The notes under the pieces: model-generated
Seen by the model: the letters and a program-made list of their open reading frames with translations, nothing else
Told to the model about the DNA's origin: nothing
The model's database searches: none
Source of the DNA: Streptomyces natalensis ATCC 27448
GTDB lineage: Bacteria; Actinomycetota; Actinomycetes; Streptomycetales; Streptomycetaceae
DNA length: 64,000 bases
Reading direction: 5' to 3'
NCBI RefSeq assembly: GCF_000935125.1
Contig: NZ_JRKI01000012.1
Location: 1 to 64,000 of the forward strand
Part shown: piece after piece, positions 17,878 to 27,092 of the stretch
Layout of the letters: each line of letters opens with the position of its first letter
Numbering within the stretch: position 1 is the stretch's first letter
Position numbers and translations under genes: made by a program

Positions 17878-18250
17878 GTGCCTGCCCGTTCATCATCCCT
17901 CATACCCTCCACGCTTGACCGGCTGGGGCCCACCGCTGCTCCCATCACCGCCGATACTGCCGCTGAACTGCGGCGTCACCTCGCAGCAGTGCCCGATCCG
18001 CGCCAAGCGCGCGGGGTGCGCTACCCGGCCGTGGCGCTGCTGGCGTGCGCGGCGGCAGCAGTACTGGCCGGTGCACGGTCGCTGGCGGCGATCGGCGAGT
18101 GGGCAGCCGACGCGCCCCCGCACGTGCTGGCCCGCCTCGGCTTCCGGCCCGATCTGCTGACCGGCCTCATCCACCCGCCTCACGCGGATACGATCCGTCT
18201 GCTCCTGCTCAGGACCGACGCAGACGCGTCGGACTCCGCGATCGGCCGCT
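17878..18250 (+). pseudogene. ISAs1-family transposase, N-terminal fragment
   Basis: Starts at GTG 17878 and shows the DDE_Tnp_1-associated N-terminal domain of ISAs1/H-repeat transposases: LRRHLAAVPDPRQARGVRYP, V-A-L-L-A-C-A-A-A-A-V-L-A-G-A-R-S-L, A-A-I-G-E-W-A-A-D, then D-A-D-A-S-D-S-A-I-G-R-F. At about 18250 the similarity ends before any catalytic Asp, and an unrelated sequence takes over. The remaining two thirds of the gene are absent, so this is dead. Confidence 0.75.
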
Positions 18251-18686
18251 TTACCTGCAAGAACGCCAGCGCCACTCGCCGACACCCGCCGAGGGCGAGG
18301 CCCAGCGCCCTATCCCCAGCCCGCGGCGGGCGATCGCGGTCCTGCTCGGGCACGGAAGCTCACAACTGGCCGCTCAAGCTCAGGAGGCTGTCGGGGGCTT
18401 CAGCAACCCGGACGACCCTACCTGGGCCTTCGGGGACCTTGCCGGCTCTCAGTGCAACCTCGCCCTGGTACGCCTGCACGCCGGTGACTTGGACGGCGCC
18501 GCGGATGCCATCCGCCCGGTGCTCGACCTTTCCGTTTCACTACGGAACAACGGCATCGTGGTCTCCGCCGCCCGCGTCCGGCACGCGGTCACGGTCGGCC
18601 CCGTGCGGGACGCCATCCTCGCTCGCGACCTCCGTGAAGAGATCGCCCTCTTCGAGCCGGCGCGACGTCCGGCCCTGCCACGCTAA
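18251..18686 (+). pseudogene. C-terminal remnant of an XRE/TPR-type regulator
   Basis: In the frame ending at 18686 the translation shows A-V-L-L-G-H-G-S-S-Q-L-A-A-Q-A-Q, LAGSQCNLALVRLHAGDLDG, A-A-D-A-I-R-P-V-L-D-L, R-V-R-H-A-V-T-V-G-P-V-R-D and L-R-E-E-I-A-L-F, the TPR-like tail typical of long Streptomyces helix-turn-helix regulators. The N-terminal XRE domain is replaced by the ISAs1 fragment, so the start is lost. The break is probably the site of an insertion-linked deletion. Confidence 0.55.
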
Positions 18687-18712
18687 AGATCACGCCGGTA
18701 GAGTCCGCAGAC

Positions 18713-19276
18713 ATGTACCCGGTCAGTCGTCGCAGCCCACGCCTCGAACTCCGCGAACTCACCATCGACGACGTGGAGGCGGTCCTCGCGATCTACGGCA
18801 GTCGGGAGGCGACAGAGCACCTGTCATTCGAGCCACGCAGTCGCGCCGACGTCGGCCTGATCGTGGCCCGCTCCATCGCATGCGCGACCGCGACGCCACG
18901 CAGCGAGTACGCACTCGCCGTCGTCGAGCACGACAGCGGCGACCTGATCGGGTTCGGACGCCTCGCCACCGACGCCCACCAGCAGAGCGCAGCCACCTTC
19001 GGGTTCGCCCTCCGACCTGATGCCTGGGGCGTCGGCTACGGCCTGGAAACCGTCCGCCTTCTGCTCGGCCTTGCATTCGAGGAGCTAGGGCCCCACCGCG
19101 TCTGGGGCGCACGTTCCCCGCTCAACGGAGCGTCTGCGAAGACGATGGCGGCCGTCGGCATGATGGAGGAAGGCATCATTCGCGCGCACATCCAGAAGGC
19201 CGGGCAGTGGCGAGACTCCGTGGTGCACTCCATCCTCGAGCGGGAATGGGCAGCGCGGGGCGTGGAGGGAACCTGA
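18713..19276 (+). CDS. GNAT N-acetyltransferase (RimJ/RimL-like)
   Basis: 187-residue acetyltransferase. It starts MYPVSRRSPRLELRELTIDD with the usual RimJ-type L-E-L-R-E-L strand, followed by E-Y-A-L-A-V-V-E-H-D-S-G-D-L-I-G-F, F-A-L-R-P-D-A-W-G-V-G-Y-G-L-E-T (acetyl-CoA loop), then S-A-K-T-M-A-A-V-G-M in the position of the conserved N-x-x-S-x-x-x-x-E/K-x-x-G-F segment and a C-terminal W-R-D-S-V-V-H-S-I-L-E. Complete and in one frame. It lies 27 bases after the regulator remnant; no partner gene. Acceptor unknown. Confidence 0.88.
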   Translation: MYPVSRRSPRLELRELTIDDVEAVLAIYGSREATEHLSFEPRSRADVGLIVARSIACATATPRSEYALAVVEHDSGDLIGFGRLATDAHQQSAATFGFALRPDAWGVGYGLETVRLLLGLAFEELGPHRVWGARSPLNGASAKTMAAVGMMEEGIIRAHIQKAGQWRDSVVHSILEREWAARGVEGT

Positions 19277-19365
19277 CCTGTCGCACCCAGTCCCCTATGC
19301 GACCCGGCGGAGCATCTCCGCACGGCCGGAGATCCTCCACGCCACAGCGCCTCAAGGGCCCTAGA

Positions 19366-19923
19366 TTAGGTATCTGCTGGGAGACTCGCCTGCCGGCGCC
19401 AGACTTCAGCGTATTCCAATGACATGGGCTCGACATTACGGGCGCCCGCCAAGTACACCGCCCACCATAGCTCTTCCATGGGAACGCGCGGCTCCCCTTT
19501 GGTGTCGATCCAGATTCTGACATTTCCGTGGTCGTCTTCGGTGGCGTCCCACCAGGACCAAGAACGGAGTTCTGGGTCGAAGGTGTAGATCCACTCCACA
19601 GCCTCCCAGGGGCGATTATCCCGAGCTGCGAGATACCGGCCCTTCCCTTCACTGCCGACGGGATCGTCATCCACACCTTCCGGATGCCCGTTGGTGAGAG
19701 CCAAGAACCAAGATGGGAGGGAATCAGGTGCGACATCCTCCTCATCGAAATCTGCCTCACGGGAGATTTCGATGGCTTCGGAAAGAAGGCTTCGCAAGCG
19801 TGCTGTGTATTCTGCAGAGCTGGATGCAGGAGCCACGATCAGAAGTCCCAACAGCTTGATGGGTTCTTGCGTCGGGCGCGCTCGCAAACGTGATAGTTCA
19901 TGCGTCGGGTCATAGCGGTTCAT
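19366..19923 (-). CDS. probable immunity protein for the Rhs toxin
   Basis: 185-residue, very acidic cytosolic protein starting MNRYDPTHELSRLRARP, 15 bases after the Rhs toxin stop on the same strand. This is the standard place for a cognate immunity gene. It has an N-terminal hydrophobic strand (I-K-L-L-G-L-L-I-V-A-P), a Glu/Asp-rich middle (A-D-F-D-E-E-D-V-A-P-D) and a Trp-rich C-terminal half (W-I-Y-T-F-D-P-E-L-R-S-W-S-W-W-D). I recognise no named immunity family. Its GC content and codon bias are lower than those of the Rhs core, like the toxin tip next to it. Role inferred from position and acidity. Confidence 0.7.
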   Translation of the reverse strand: MNRYDPTHELSRLRARPTQEPIKLLGLLIVAPASSSAEYTARLRSLLSEAIEISREADFDEEDVAPDSLPSWFLALTNGHPEGVDDDPVGSEGKGRYLAARDNRPWEAVEWIYTFDPELRSWSWWDATEDDHGNVRIWIDTKGEPRVPMEELWWAVYLAGARNVEPMSLEYAEVWRRQASLPADT

Positions 19924-19938
19924 GGGTTCCTCTTCATG

Positions 19939-22900
19939 TTAACTGGCATCGATCACTCTACCGGACCCCGGGATTATTGCGTTTCTGAGCGCGTCGAAGT
20001 AATTCTTTCCGTGTTTGGTGTTATCCGGAAGGCCGAACAACCCTGGACCGTCGGACTGATCAGGCGCAACCTTGAGCGCTCGGTTCCAGTCTCGGGCACT
20101 ACCTTCCCACCAGCTGGGTTTACGTTGAGGTAGGGAGTCACGGTCGATTTCGTCGACGAAGGACCTAGGGACATCGAATGCGACGATCTGATTTCCCTTG
20201 AACGCTTCAGTGTGAGAAATATCGCCAGTCATGTTGAGGTAGAGAGCGCCACTCCCTGAAAGTGAGACATCCCCGTTTTCGTTGACCGTGAGACGCATGG
20301 TTTCCGGAATCGAAGTATCCTGCTTCCGGTATACCGTAACCGTGCATTCTGGGGCGAGCCCGAGTGGGTCGCTCCATATATACGGGTTGTGGACGTAAGT
20401 CGCCGGATTGGGTGCAGGGGTGAGCCCGAGTGGATCGGGGGTGGCGTATCGAGCAGTTTCCGGATCGTAGTAGCGATGGAAATTGTAGTGAAGGCCGCTT
20501 TCAAGGTCGAAGTATTGACCGGGGAAGCGAAGGGGAGTATAGGCGGCGGCGCTAGTATTCCAGGTAGTGGTGCCCCACAGGGTGGTGCGCGTACGGGCGG
20601 CGATGGTGCCGGCTTCGTCGAGGAGTTCGGTGGGGGTGCCGACGAGGTCGGTAACGATGGCGAAGAAGCGCTGATCGGTCTCGTGTTGCGGGGTGTGGGA
20701 TGTGGTGCGACGTTCGCGCTGGGTCACGGGGGTGAGCCCCTGATGGTCCCAGGTGAGGGTCGTTTGCCTGGGGTCGCCGTAGACGAGGGTGGTCTGCTCG
20801 CACAGGGTCGTGCCGTCCCAGGTGAAGTTCACCTGTTCGGCGATGCTCTGGCCGTCCGGGGTGAGACGTAGTTTGGCGGTGCGTCGGCCGAGGGGGTCGT
20901 AGCAGTAGCGCCAGGTTGTGCCGTCTGGAGTGGTACAGGCGATCAGGCGGTCTTCGGGGTCCCAGGTGTAGTGCCAGGTGTCGGGCTTGCGGGAGAGGCG
21001 AGTTTTCTGACGCAGGGTGGTGCGCCCGGCTGCGTCGTATTCGTAGCGGACGGCTCCAGCGCGGTTGATGCGGGTGCCTGTGTAGGCGCGCTCGCCTCGG
21101 GCTTCGGGGGCTGGGTGACGGTCGGGCCAGGTGGCGTGGGTCTGGTTTCCGGCCGAGTCGTAGGCATAGCTCTCGGTCCAATTGTGGGCGGAGACGGTGG
21201 TGACTCGGCCGACGGCGTCGAGCTCGAAGAGACGGGGGCCATTGAGGTGGTCGTCGATGCCGGTGAGGTTGCCGTCCGCGCGATAGGTGTATGCGCGGTG
21301 CTGGATGGTTTTGGCGGCTGAGGTGACCTGCTGGTCGGTGAGGCGGCCGAGGGCGTCGAATTGGTTGGCGATGGTGATATCGCCGAGGGTGCGGGAGAGT
21401 TCCTGGCCGCGAGCATCGTGCTCGAAAGCCAGTGTGCGGCCGGAAACGTCAAGCCTTGTGCGCTGCCCGGCTGCGTCGTAGGTCCAGGCGCTCACCGCGC
21501 CGGTTGGGGTGGTGCGGGATTGTCGGCGGCCAAGGGCGTCGTAGGTGAAGGTGGTGGTGTGGCCGTTCACCGTCTCGGCAACGACTCGGCCGGACTCGTT
21601 GCGGGTGTAGGTAAGTTCGCTGTCCGGTCCTGTGATCTGGGTCAGATGGCCGGCGGCGTCGTAGGTAAAGGTGGTGAGTTCGCCGTTGACGTTCTTGGCG
21701 GTTGTGCGGCCCAGTGCGTCGTGGGTGAAGCGGATCGTGTGGCCGAGCGGGGTGGTGCGGGAGGTCAGTCGGCCCGTCGCGTCCTGTGTGTAGGTCTGAG
21801 TGCGCCCGTCGAAGTCCGTTTCAGAGATCAGGCGCCCGGCCTCATCGTACTCGTAGCGCCAGGTCAGGCCCTGAGGGTTGGTGACCTTCATAAGCTTGAG
21901 TTCGGTGTCATGCACGAACTCGTGGCGTGCACCGTCCGGGTCGGTGCGCGCTTTCAATTGGTCGAAGTGGCCGTATTCGAAGGTGGTGACCTGACCCAGG
22001 GGGTCGGTGGTGGCGGTGCGGTTGCCCTCGCCGTCGTAGGACCAGGCTTCCTGCGTGCCGTCCGGATTGATGCGGGTTGCGAGATGTCCTTCCGGGGTCC
22101 ACCGCAAATGGGTGGTGTTACCGAGGGGGTCGACGACGGACGTGACGCGGCCGAACGTGTCCCGGCGGAATGTCGTGACGGCACCGAGAGGGTCGGTGAC
22201 CGTGAGGGGGAGCCCTGCCGCGTCGCACTCGATTCGGGTAGTGCTTCCCAGCGGGTCGCTGACGGAGGTGAGATGACCACGTTCGTCATAGGTGAAGCGG
22301 GTGGTGTGGCCGGTGGGGTCGGTGACGGCGACCCGGTTGCCTTTGGTGTCGTACTCCTGGCGGAGGGTGAGGCCGTCGGGTCCTGTGATCTCCGCTGGGA
22401 GGCCGAGGTCGGTGTAGGCGGCGGTGCTGGTGGAGCCGTCCGGGCGGATGACGGAGACGAGGTGGCCGTCCTCGTCGTAGGTGAGGTGTGTGGCGTTGCC
22501 GAGAGGATCGGTGATCTGCAGCGGGCGGTCGTGGGCGTCGTAGGTGGTGCGTGTGGTGTTGCCGAGAGGGTCGGTAACCGCGATGACCTGGAGGCGGTCG
22601 TTGATGAGGTACCGGGTGGGGAAGCCTTCGCCGTTGGTGCGTGTGGTGGTGCGGTGGCCCGTCTCGAGGTCGACCTCGCCGTAGGCGAACCGGTTGGCCA
22701 GGTGCCCCTCGATGCCGGACTGGGCGGTGCAGCGGTGGCGTTCGTCGTAGCTGTACTCGTAGCGGGAGTCGTTGGAGTCGACCCAGGCGGTCATGCGGTG
22801 GTCGGTGTCGTACTCGAACCGGGTCACGGCGCCGGTGGAGTTGGTGACGGTGGTGAGGTTGCCGTCCTCGTCGTGGCCGTAGGAGCGGATTAGCTGGTCC

Positions 22901-23793
22901 GAGCCATCGTCGGCGGCACCGGTCAGGTGCAGGGCAGTGAGGCGGCCGTTCTCGTCGCAGGTGAGCTTGAGTTCGTAGCCGGCGCTGTGGCGGATGGCGT
23001 AGGGGATGCCGGTCTCGTCGGCGTAGTCGAAGGTGATCCGCTGTCCGTTGCGGTCCGAGATCTCGTCCGGCAGGGCCAGACCGGGGGTGTGCAGGGCATC
23101 GGCGAAGTAGCGGGTCTGGCCGGTCTCGGGGTCGTGGACGGCCCAGTCGTCCTGGAGGGTGCGCATCAGGGGCCAGCGCGGGCCGTGCCGGGGCAGTACG
23201 CGTTCGCCGGTCTCGGGTATCGGGTAGCGCAGCAGCATCCCGGACTCCGTGACGAAGATGATCTCGTCGTTGGCGATTTCCAGGCGCTGGTCGATGGTGG
23301 AGGACCACGACGGCCCGATGTGGCGTCCGATGCGTGTCGAGGACTCGTATTTGCGGGTGAAGATCAGCGGTAGGGCGCCAGGGAGGGAGATGTCGGTCTG
23401 GGTAAGGAACACCCTGCCCGTGGCGAGGTCGACAGGGTCCGTGCCATCGGTGCACATCCCCTTCTCCTGGCGGGTACTGGCGTTCTCGTGGTCGGCTTTG
23501 GCCTGCTCGTGGGCTCCGCCGGACCGGCCGCCGGATTGCCCACCACCGGACGGGCGCCCGCCGTCGCTCGTGCCGTGGGGCGCGTGCGGCATGTCCTGCT
23601 TGCTGTCCTTGAGGTGTTTGCCGAATTCCGCGGCCTGCTTGGCCTCGTTCTCGGCGTGGTTGGTGGCGACCTTCTTCATCCGCTGACCTGTCCCGTGGTA
23701 CAGGTCCTCGACCGCCTTGCCCGCGTCCTTGCCGAGGGTCTTGCCCAGCTTTTCGGCGGCGTGCTCCAGTGCCTTGACGATCGGATTGCTCAT
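19939..23793 (-). CDS. Rhs-repeat polymorphic toxin with WXG-linked N-terminus
   Basis: 1284-residue contact-type toxin. Residues 1-62 (MSNPIVKALEHAAEKLGKTL) are a helical leader shared with the toxin at 48936, then a Gly/Ser-rich linker. The DUF6531 shell segment starts at DPVDLATGRVFL (119-130), with K-Y-E-S-S-T-R-I and G-P-S-W following. About 20 YD/RHS repeats follow (pattern G-x-x-x-x-x-Y-D-x-x-G-R), ending in the core signature R-F-P-G-Q-Y-F-D-L-E-S-G-L-H-Y-N and D-P-L-G-L. The last 137 residues (from P-E-C-T-V-T-V-Y-R-K) are the variable toxin tip, with no activity that I can assign. The ATG overlaps the WXG-like gene (ATGA). Secretion by a type VII system is inferred. Confidence 0.92.
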   Translation of the reverse strand: MSNPIVKALEHAAEKLGKTLGKDAGKAVEDLYHGTGQRMKKVATNHAENEAKQAAEFGKHLKDSKQDMPHAPHGTSDGGRPSGGGQSGGRSGGAHEQAKADHENASTRQEKGMCTDGTDPVDLATGRVFLTQTDISLPGALPLIFTRKYESSTRIGRHIGPSWSSTIDQRLEIANDEIIFVTESGMLLRYPIPETGERVLPRHGPRWPLMRTLQDDWAVHDPETGQTRYFADALHTPGLALPDEISDRNGQRITFDYADETGIPYAIRHSAGYELKLTCDENGRLTALHLTGAADDGSDQLIRSYGHDEDGNLTTVTNSTGAVTRFEYDTDHRMTAWVDSNDSRYEYSYDERHRCTAQSGIEGHLANRFAYGEVDLETGHRTTTRTNGEGFPTRYLINDRLQVIAVTDPLGNTTRTTYDAHDRPLQITDPLGNATHLTYDEDGHLVSVIRPDGSTSTAAYTDLGLPAEITGPDGLTLRQEYDTKGNRVAVTDPTGHTTRFTYDERGHLTSVSDPLGSTTRIECDAAGLPLTVTDPLGAVTTFRRDTFGRVTSVVDPLGNTTHLRWTPEGHLATRINPDGTQEAWSYDGEGNRTATTDPLGQVTTFEYGHFDQLKARTDPDGARHEFVHDTELKLMKVTNPQGLTWRYEYDEAGRLISETDFDGRTQTYTQDATGRLTSRTTPLGHTIRFTHDALGRTTAKNVNGELTTFTYDAAGHLTQITGPDSELTYTRNESGRVVAETVNGHTTTFTYDALGRRQSRTTPTGAVSAWTYDAAGQRTRLDVSGRTLAFEHDARGQELSRTLGDITIANQFDALGRLTDQQVTSAAKTIQHRAYTYRADGNLTGIDDHLNGPRLFELDAVGRVTTVSAHNWTESYAYDSAGNQTHATWPDRHPAPEARGERAYTGTRINRAGAVRYEYDAAGRTTLRQKTRLSRKPDTWHYTWDPEDRLIACTTPDGTTWRYCYDPLGRRTAKLRLTPDGQSIAEQVNFTWDGTTLCEQTTLVYGDPRQTTLTWDHQGLTPVTQRERRTTSHTPQHETDQRFFAIVTDLVGTPTELLDEAGTIAARTRTTLWGTTTWNTSAAAYTPLRFPGQYFDLESGLHYNFHRYYDPETARYATPDPLGLTPAPNPATYVHNPYIWSDPLGLAPECTVTVYRKQDTSIPETMRLTVNENGDVSLSGSGALYLNMTGDISHTEAFKGNQIVAFDVPRSFVDEIDRDSLPQRKPSWWEGSARDWNRALKVAPDQSDGPGLFGLPDNTKHGKNYFDALRNAIIPGSGRVIDAS

Positions 23794-24524
23794 TCGAAGC
23801 TCGCCCCCGCAGCCTTCGTTTCGAATTCGGCGGCGTGCCCGGCCACCGTCCGTGCATGTGCGTGCAGCTTCTCCGCGCGTGCTTGCAGCGCCTCCGGGTG
23901 GATGGAGAAGCTCTCGCCGGCACGTCCCCCTCCGCCGCCGGCTGAGACGCCAAGGGCAGACTCCGCGGCCTGGAAGACCAGCCCGCCCACCGCCTTGCCG
24001 ACCGTCTCGACGAGGGGATTGATGGCCGCTTCGATGACCTGGCCGATGATGTACTGCTCCAGTTGCTGGACGAGGTAGTCCATGAGCTTTTCGGCGGCTT
24101 CGACGACCAGGGCCTCGGCGGCTTCGGCGAGGCCGAGGGTGGCGACGGCCGCGGCCTGATCAGCGACGAACGTGATAGCCAACACGGTGAGTTCGGCGAT
24201 GGCTTCTACCTTCATCGCCACGATCGTGTCCGCGGCGATGTCCAGCGCGTCGGCCACCACATGGCAGGCGTTGACCAGTTCCGTCATGTGGCTGTCGGAC
24301 ATCTGGCCCCATTTGGCCAGCAGCGCCTCGTACGACGCGCCCTGGTAGACGTCTTCGAGCTGCTTGATCGTGGCGGTGGAGTCCTTGTGGGTGTCATCCA
24401 CCTTCTGCGCGAAATCCCGTACGTGGGACCCGAATTCGCGGACCTTGTCCTCATTGATGTTCGGCCAGTTCACCCCGATGAACTGAAGGAACGACACCAC
24501 CTGACCAGGCAGTTCGATCGCCAT
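23790..24524 (-). CDS. WXG100-like partner protein of the Rhs toxin
   Basis: 244 residues, starting MAIELPGQVVSFLQFIGVNW at ATG 24524 after AAGGGGGAGC; an in-frame ATG 20 codons earlier has no such site. Residues 20-105 form the long helical hairpin of WXG100/ESX-type proteins with K-W-G-Q-M-S in the turn region, followed by a long Ala/Val-rich helical bundle (110-190) and a Gly-rich linker to a C-terminal helix. Close paralogue of 49745-50470, each directly upstream of a toxin. Known relatives escort or form part of type VII substrates. Translation is coupled to the Rhs gene by an ATGA overlap. Confidence 0.85.
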   Translation of the reverse strand: MAIELPGQVVSFLQFIGVNWPNINEDKVREFGSHVRDFAQKVDDTHKDSTATIKQLEDVYQGASYEALLAKWGQMSDSHMTELVNACHVVADALDIAADTIVAMKVEAIAELTVLAITFVADQAAAVATLGLAEAAEALVVEAAEKLMDYLVQQLEQYIIGQVIEAAINPLVETVGKAVGGLVFQAAESALGVSAGGGGGRAGESFSIHPEALQARAEKLHAHARTVAGHAAEFETKAAGASFE

Positions 24525-25647
24525 ACTGCTCCCCCTTGTCGAAACCCCGCAGCAGCTCACCAGACAATATTCAAGGGGGCGCAACGTGTAGGTAAATAGA
24601 TGGTCTAGGTAGGGTCAGCAGTGCATCTTTTGGCCAGGATTGGCCAGAAGTACAGGGCGCCCGCTGAAATCCCCTCAGGGATCCCCCACCGCCCCGGTCC
24701 GCCGTGCCTCCGCCTCCGCCCCTGGACGCGGCCCGTTGACGGTGTCCGTGCCGTCCACCGATGCCTCCCCAACAGGTCAGGGCCAGGGCGCCCGTCACCA
24801 CCAGAAGCCGGTGACGGCCAGACGGGTCAGGCCGTCACGGGCGCGGTCGACGAGCCAGACCCTCGACATCGCCGCGGTGCAGCGACCACCGCGACGATCT
24901 CGTCCTGTGAACCGCCGCTTCGGAACCACAAGCACACACGCGACATGCGGATCGCACCGAAGAAGAGTGCCCCTTTCATCCATTTCTGCTCCAGCCGGGG
25001 ATCCGTACCCCGGCTCCCACCATCGTGTTTCCGCTGTTCAGTCAGCGTGGCGGTCGCACTCCAGGGCGGCCGAGGATCGCAACAACTTCTCCCGTGCGCA
25101 GGCCACGGATGACGCCCGCACTGACGGCTCTCCAACCGCGCCAAGTGGCAGTCGTCATCTGGGATGACAGAGGACAAGGAGGCTGCTCAGACGCCTCCGG
25201 CGGCCCCATACCTCTGGGGTTTTTCAGGGACTTTCAGCTCTGTCAGAGGGACTTTCGAGGGAGTTTCGGCTACCCAGAGCGGCAAGCGCTTGAAAGGCCG
25301 GAAAGGGTCCCCGACGCAGGCCAGAAGGCCTTTCCGAGATGAAGTCCCAGGTAGGGGCGGACGAGTCGGCCTTATACGCCGAGTAATGGCTCACGGCAGT
25401 TCGCCTACGGCAGACGCCCATAACTGGAGACCTGCCCGGAGACCATGCCAACGTACGGGTGCCGGCAAAACCGCTTCTCAACGGGAGGACGATCAGCTGC
25501 CATGGACTACTACGCCCGAGATTCACATTCGCACCTCAGCGCCCCTGAGTCAGCCAGTACGCGCGCTACCAGATTCCCGGTTTCACCAAACCTGGACTTC
25601 TCCGGATCGTGGACGCATCAACGCTTCTCACCCACTGGAGACCGGAG
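24525..25647. other. 1.1 kb without a convincing gene
   Basis: Contains the promoter of the WXG/Rhs operon at the left. Around 25229-25265 GGGACTTTC occurs twice with a related GGAGTTTCGG, short direct repeats that might be binding sites. 25380-25640 lies upstream of the excisionase-like gene and could hold an attachment site or promoter. Frames have no motifs. Confidence 0.4.
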
Positions 25648-25917
25648 ATGCACGACCAGATCGCGTCCACACATAAAGCCGAGTTCTTGAACCTGACCAA
25701 CGCGGCAGAATACCTCGGCATTTCACCCAACACCCTGTATATCTGGCGTCACCGACGGCAGGGCCCTCCGAGCTTCCGCATGGGAGGTCGCGTGATGTAC
25801 AGGATCTCGGTACTCAACGAGTGGGTGATAGCACAGGAGCAGGCGGATTCACGTTCCAACGCTGCTCTCAGTCCTCTCAGTCAGAAGCCGATGACACGCA
25901 CAGTACGCACTCCTTGA
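25648..25917 (+). CDS. excisionase-like helix-turn-helix protein
   Basis: 89-residue protein of the MerR/AlpA excisionase type (HTH_17). ATG 25648 has GGAG seven bases upstream; a start 13 codons earlier is less likely. The motif is LNLTNAAEYLGISPNTLYIW followed by R-R-Q-G-P-P-S-F-R-M-G-G-R-V-M-Y-R, the classic recognition helix plus wing of phage/ICE Xis proteins. It lies 100 bases before an integrase remnant, the order xis-int found in Streptomyces AICEs such as pSAM2. Its integrase is truncated, so it may now act only as a DNA-binding protein. Confidence 0.8.
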   Translation: MHDQIASTHKAEFLNLTNAAEYLGISPNTLYIWRHRRQGPPSFRMGGRVMYRISVLNEWVIAQEQADSRSNAALSPLSQKPMTRTVRTP

Positions 25918-26017
25918 CGTCAATCCGAGCCGGAAGGTAGTGCGCCGAAGTTCCGGTGCGCGTTTTTCCACCAGAACATACAGGAATACGCAGTTGAGTT
26001 CATAGGAGCATTTTCTC

Positions 26018-26573
26018 TTGGCGGGGTACATAGAAGACCGCTGGCTCAAGAAGAAGCCCAACCAGGACACCGGTAAGCGGGAGCGGACTGCCCTGTGGGG
26101 CCAGGGCAAGCGCTACCGGGTGAAGGGCGTCCCGGGTGTCCGAGACCGCTCGTTTGACACGAGCGAGGACGCGAAGCAGTGGCTCGCCAAAGCGCAGACC
26201 GACAACACGCGTGGTGAATTCGTCGACCCCCGCGACGGGGCGATCCCCCTCACTCAGTACATCGAGAAGTACTGGTGGCCGAGCCGGTCAGACGAACCGT
26301 CGACCGCCGCCCCCATGCGCAGCAAGATCTGGAACCACGTCATCCCCTTCCTCGGTGCAACGGCGCTCCGGGACATTGACGCTGCCGTGCTGCGCGCCTG
26401 GAAAGTCCAGCTGCTGGCGCGGGCCGAGGCGTCCACGGCCCACGTAATCTGGATTCACCTCTCCACGATCCTCCAAGCGGCCGTCGACGACGGGCGCCTG
26501 ATCAAGAATCCCTGCAAGGTCAGCCGGACGGTCAAGGCCCCCAAAGCCGCGAGGAAGAAGGCCAAGGCATGGC
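26018..26573 (+). pseudogene. tyrosine integrase, 3'-truncated at an IS5 insertion
   Basis: N-terminal half of an AICE-type integrase from a TTG start preceded by AGGAG. It has MAGYIEDRWLKKK, the AP2-like arm-binding segment K-R-Y-R-V-K-G-V-P-G-V-R-D-R-S-F-D-T, then the SAM-like core-binding domain (P-L-T-Q-Y-I-E-K-Y-W; STAHVIWIHLSTILQAAVDD). It stops at K-A-K-A-W where the IS begins; the catalytic R-H-R-Y domain is absent. Beyond the IS lies the end of an unrelated MFS gene, so the 3' half was lost rather than displaced. Confidence 0.85.
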
Positions 26574-26585
26574 TAAGACGTCATC

Positions 26586-27092
26586 TCATTTGGTGACTCT
26601 GCGGTAGCAGATGAGGGTGCAGGCGATGCTGGTGAAAGCCAGGAAGTGCTCGGCTTTGCGCTCGTAGCGGCGGTGCAGGCGGCGGCATCCGGCGAGCCAG
26701 GACATCGTGCGCTCGACGGTCCAGCGGTGGCGGCCCAGACGGGTCGAGGACTCGATGCCCTTGCGGGCGATGCGGTGCCTGATGCCGCGGCCACGTAACC
26801 ATCGCCGCAGGTGGTCGTAGTCGTATCCCTTGTCCGCGTGCAGCTTTGCCGGTCTGCGTCGCCGGCGCCCACGCCGGGAGCGGATGGGTGGTATGCCCTT
26901 CACGAGCGGGATCAGTGCTTGACTGTCGTGGAGGTTCGCTCCCGAGATTCCGACGGACAGGGGCAGACCGGTCCGCTCGGTGATCAGATGGATCTTCGAG
27001 CCGTACTTGCCCCGGTCGACAGGATTCGGACCTGTCAGGTCCCCCTTTTCAGGGCCCGCATGTTCACCGAGTCGATCGCGCAGCGGGACCAA
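26586..27092 (-). CDS. IS5-family transposase, ORF B
   Basis: Catalytic part. Family sequence starts at K-G-D-L-T-G-P-N-P-V-D-R-G-K-Y-G-S-K-I-H, continues with the second Asp in LHADKGYDYDHLRRWL and the Glu region R-W-T-V-E-R-T-M-S-W-L, and ends in E-H-F-L-A-F-T-S-I-A-C-T-L-I-C-Y-R-R just inside the left inverted repeat. Residues before K-G-D-L are an out-of-frame reading of ORF A. Likely made as an A-B fusion. Confidence 0.87.
   Translation of the reverse strand: MVPLRDRLGEHAGPEKGDLTGPNPVDRGKYGSKIHLITERTGLPLSVGISGANLHDSQALIPLVKGIPPIRSRRGRRRRRPAKLHADKGYDYDHLRRWLRGRGIRHRIARKGIESSTRLGRHRWTVERTMSWLAGCRRLHRRYERKAEHFLAFTSIACTLICYRRVTK

Noticed and set aside
21361..22893. 510-codon plus-strand frame inside the Rhs gene
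   Set aside because: It mirrors the YD repeats in antisense and has no independent start signal or motif.
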